Below the pieces are notes generated by a model, which did no database searches, was not told the DNA's origin, and saw only the letters and a list, made by a program, of their open reading frames with translations. From Paracoccus sp. SMMA_5_TC (GTDB lineage Bacteria > Pseudomonadota > Alphaproteobacteria > Rhodobacterales > Rhodobacteraceae), in assembly GCF_009696685.2 (NCBI RefSeq), contig NZ_CP102356.1, forward strand, positions 171,501 through 235,500: 64,000 bases of DNA, in the 5' to 3' direction. Of the stretch, positions 63,016 through 64,000 are shown piece by piece. The position numbers and the translations under genes were made by a program. The number at the start of each line of letters is the position of its first letter. Position 1 is the stretch's first letter.

Positions 63016-63930
63016 TCAGCACAGAGGGCCGTGGGTGGCGTAATAATCGCAAGGGGTCATGCCATAGTGGTGACGAAAGACCCGGTTGAAATGCGAAAGG
63101 TCGCTGAATCCGGCCCGAAAGGCCAGTTCGGCAATCACCGGCCTTCGCCCCAATGCGGCGGCGCGGCGCAGATGGTCGGCAATCAGCCGGCTGCGACGTT
63201 CAGCCAGGAAATGGGTGAAGGTGGTGCCATGATCGGAAAAATCGCGCTGCAATTGCCGTCGTGACATGTTGACCAGGGCTGCCAGCCGCTCGATCGAAAA
63301 ATCGGGATCGGACAGATGGGTCTCGATCGTGTCGCAGGCCAATCGAAACCGCCCGTCGCGGTCGCGGAAGGCTGCCGCACCACCGGGCCGGTTCTGAGGA
63401 CGGAATACCATCGCCACAAAGTCGAACACATAGTCGCCGGCGATGCGAAGGCCTTCGTCCTCAGGCCCCTCGGAAATCAGGGCAGCAAGGCTGACGGCAA
63501 GCGGATGACTGGCCGCCAGACGGTGGCCGATCAACGGCAGGGCGCCGCGTCCTTCCAGACACAGGGCGCGGGGCAGATGCACAGATGTCATCGCCGAATC
63601 GCGCCCCTGAAAGTTCAGTTCGGCCTCGCGCATGGAATCCATCAGCAGGCAATCGCCAGGCGCCAGCATTTCCTGCCGACCATTATGCGTGACCAAGGTT
63701 TCACCGCTGCGTTGCATCAGCAGGAACAGATATTCACGATCATCCTGGCGGATCCCGGCCCGCTGACGATCGATACGCTCGATCCTGCAACGGATTTCCG
63801 CGATATCGACCCCATGGCGCTGTCGCAGCCGAAAATCACCGATGGCGCCGCGCTGCGCGCGGATCGGCCGGCCGTGATACTGGCCGCAGTTGGCAAGGAT
63901 GCAGGCGTTCCATTCGTCAAAACACATCAT
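63016..63930 (-). CDS. AraC-family transcriptional regulator, FeaR-like
   Basis: Encodes 304 aa. N-terminal cupin-like AraC_binding_2 domain (about 20-180; YLFLLMQRSGETLVTHNGRQEMLAPGDCLLMDS) and C-terminal double helix-turn-helix (about 200-300; FSIERLAALVNMSRRQLQRDF and IAELAFRAGFSDLSHFNRVFRHHYGMTPCDYY). Length and layout fit FeaR, which in E. coli activates an aldehyde dehydrogenase and an amine oxidase; an aldehyde dehydrogenase follows here. The inducer is unknown. Two adjacent ATG codons are possible starts; the last 70 bp of the window are its upstream region with no gene. Confidence 0.88.
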   Translation of the reverse strand: MMCFDEWNACILANCGQYHGRPIRAQRGAIGDFRLRQRHGVDIAEIRCRIERIDRQRAGIRQDDREYLFLLMQRSGETLVTHNGRQEMLAPGDCLLMDSMREAELNFQGRDSAMTSVHLPRALCLEGRGALPLIGHRLAASHPLAVSLAALISEGPEDEGLRIAGDYVFDFVAMVFRPQNRPGGAAAFRDRDGRFRLACDTIETHLSDPDFSIERLAALVNMSRRQLQRDFSDHGTTFTHFLAERRSRLIADHLRRAAALGRRPVIAELAFRAGFSDLSHFNRVFRHHYGMTPCDYYATHGPLC

Positions 63931-64000
63931 CGAAGTTCCCCCCTCTTCGGCGCCCGGAACGCTCCTCTTCGCTCCGGTCGGCCCCTCGGACTCGGGCCGC

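Overview
The window is high-GC, gene-dense bacterial chromosome that fits an alphaproteobacterium of the Rhodobacterales, most likely Paracoccus or a close relative. Evidence: a class III alcohol dehydrogenase that reads almost like the Paracoccus formaldehyde enzyme, a complete beta-hydroxyaspartate cycle locus (bhcRABCD), a PuuD-type membrane urate oxidase, and TTT- and DctB/DctD-type systems. No rRNA, CRISPR array, prophage or insertion sequence was seen; there is one tRNA.

Layout. 1-8.7 kb: end of a DEAD-box helicase, an Hsp70-like chaperone, a GlcG-like protein, a nucleoside deaminase, the cystine importer TcyP, an asparaginase with a GntR regulator, a PPOX-family protein and a PhoD-like phosphatase. 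8.8-15 kb: glutathione-dependent formaldehyde dehydrogenase, tRNA-Thr(CGU), and purine-ring catabolism (PuuD, 5-hydroxyisourate hydrolase, 8-oxoguanine deaminase, NCS2 permease). 15-20.3 kb: bhcABCD with divergent bhcR, turning two glyoxylates into oxaloacetate. The purine operon follows bhcD on the same strand after only 44 bp, and purine-ring breakdown yields glyoxylate. 20.4-25 kb: a caspase-fold-like unknown, purMN and ada. 25-32.4 kb: a tripartite tricarboxylate transporter operon with two binding proteins, preceded by dctBD and a readable sigma-54 promoter with an upstream palindrome. 32.8-38 kb: dppABCDF. 38-41.5 kb: lysine-2,3-aminomutase, SRPBCC protein, panBC. 41.5-44.8 kb: a PepSY / response regulator / PhoQ-like kinase operon divergent from an RTX protein, with a symmetric operator between them. 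44.8-49.4 kb: argC, a small lipoprotein, efp, epmA and a lytic transglycosylase.

49.5-54.6 kb holds the most unusual locus: a three-gene cassette of (i) a SMC/RecF-like AAA ATPase carrying an N-terminal HNH-like zinc domain that has lost its catalytic residues, (ii) a separate HNH protein with those residues intact, and (iii) a patatin-like phospholipase with an internal hydrophobic hairpin. It resembles Septu-like ATPase/HNH defence pairs with a membrane-attacking effector added, and is the best candidate for an undescribed system. 54.6-64 kb: an amino-acid ABC transporter operon with an embedded AstE/aspartoacylase-type hydrolase and a divergent RpiR regulator, then an AMP-dependent acyl-CoA ligase, an aldehyde dehydrogenase and an AraC/FeaR-like regulator.

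All assignments come from reading the translated sequences and DNA by eye; no database search was run.
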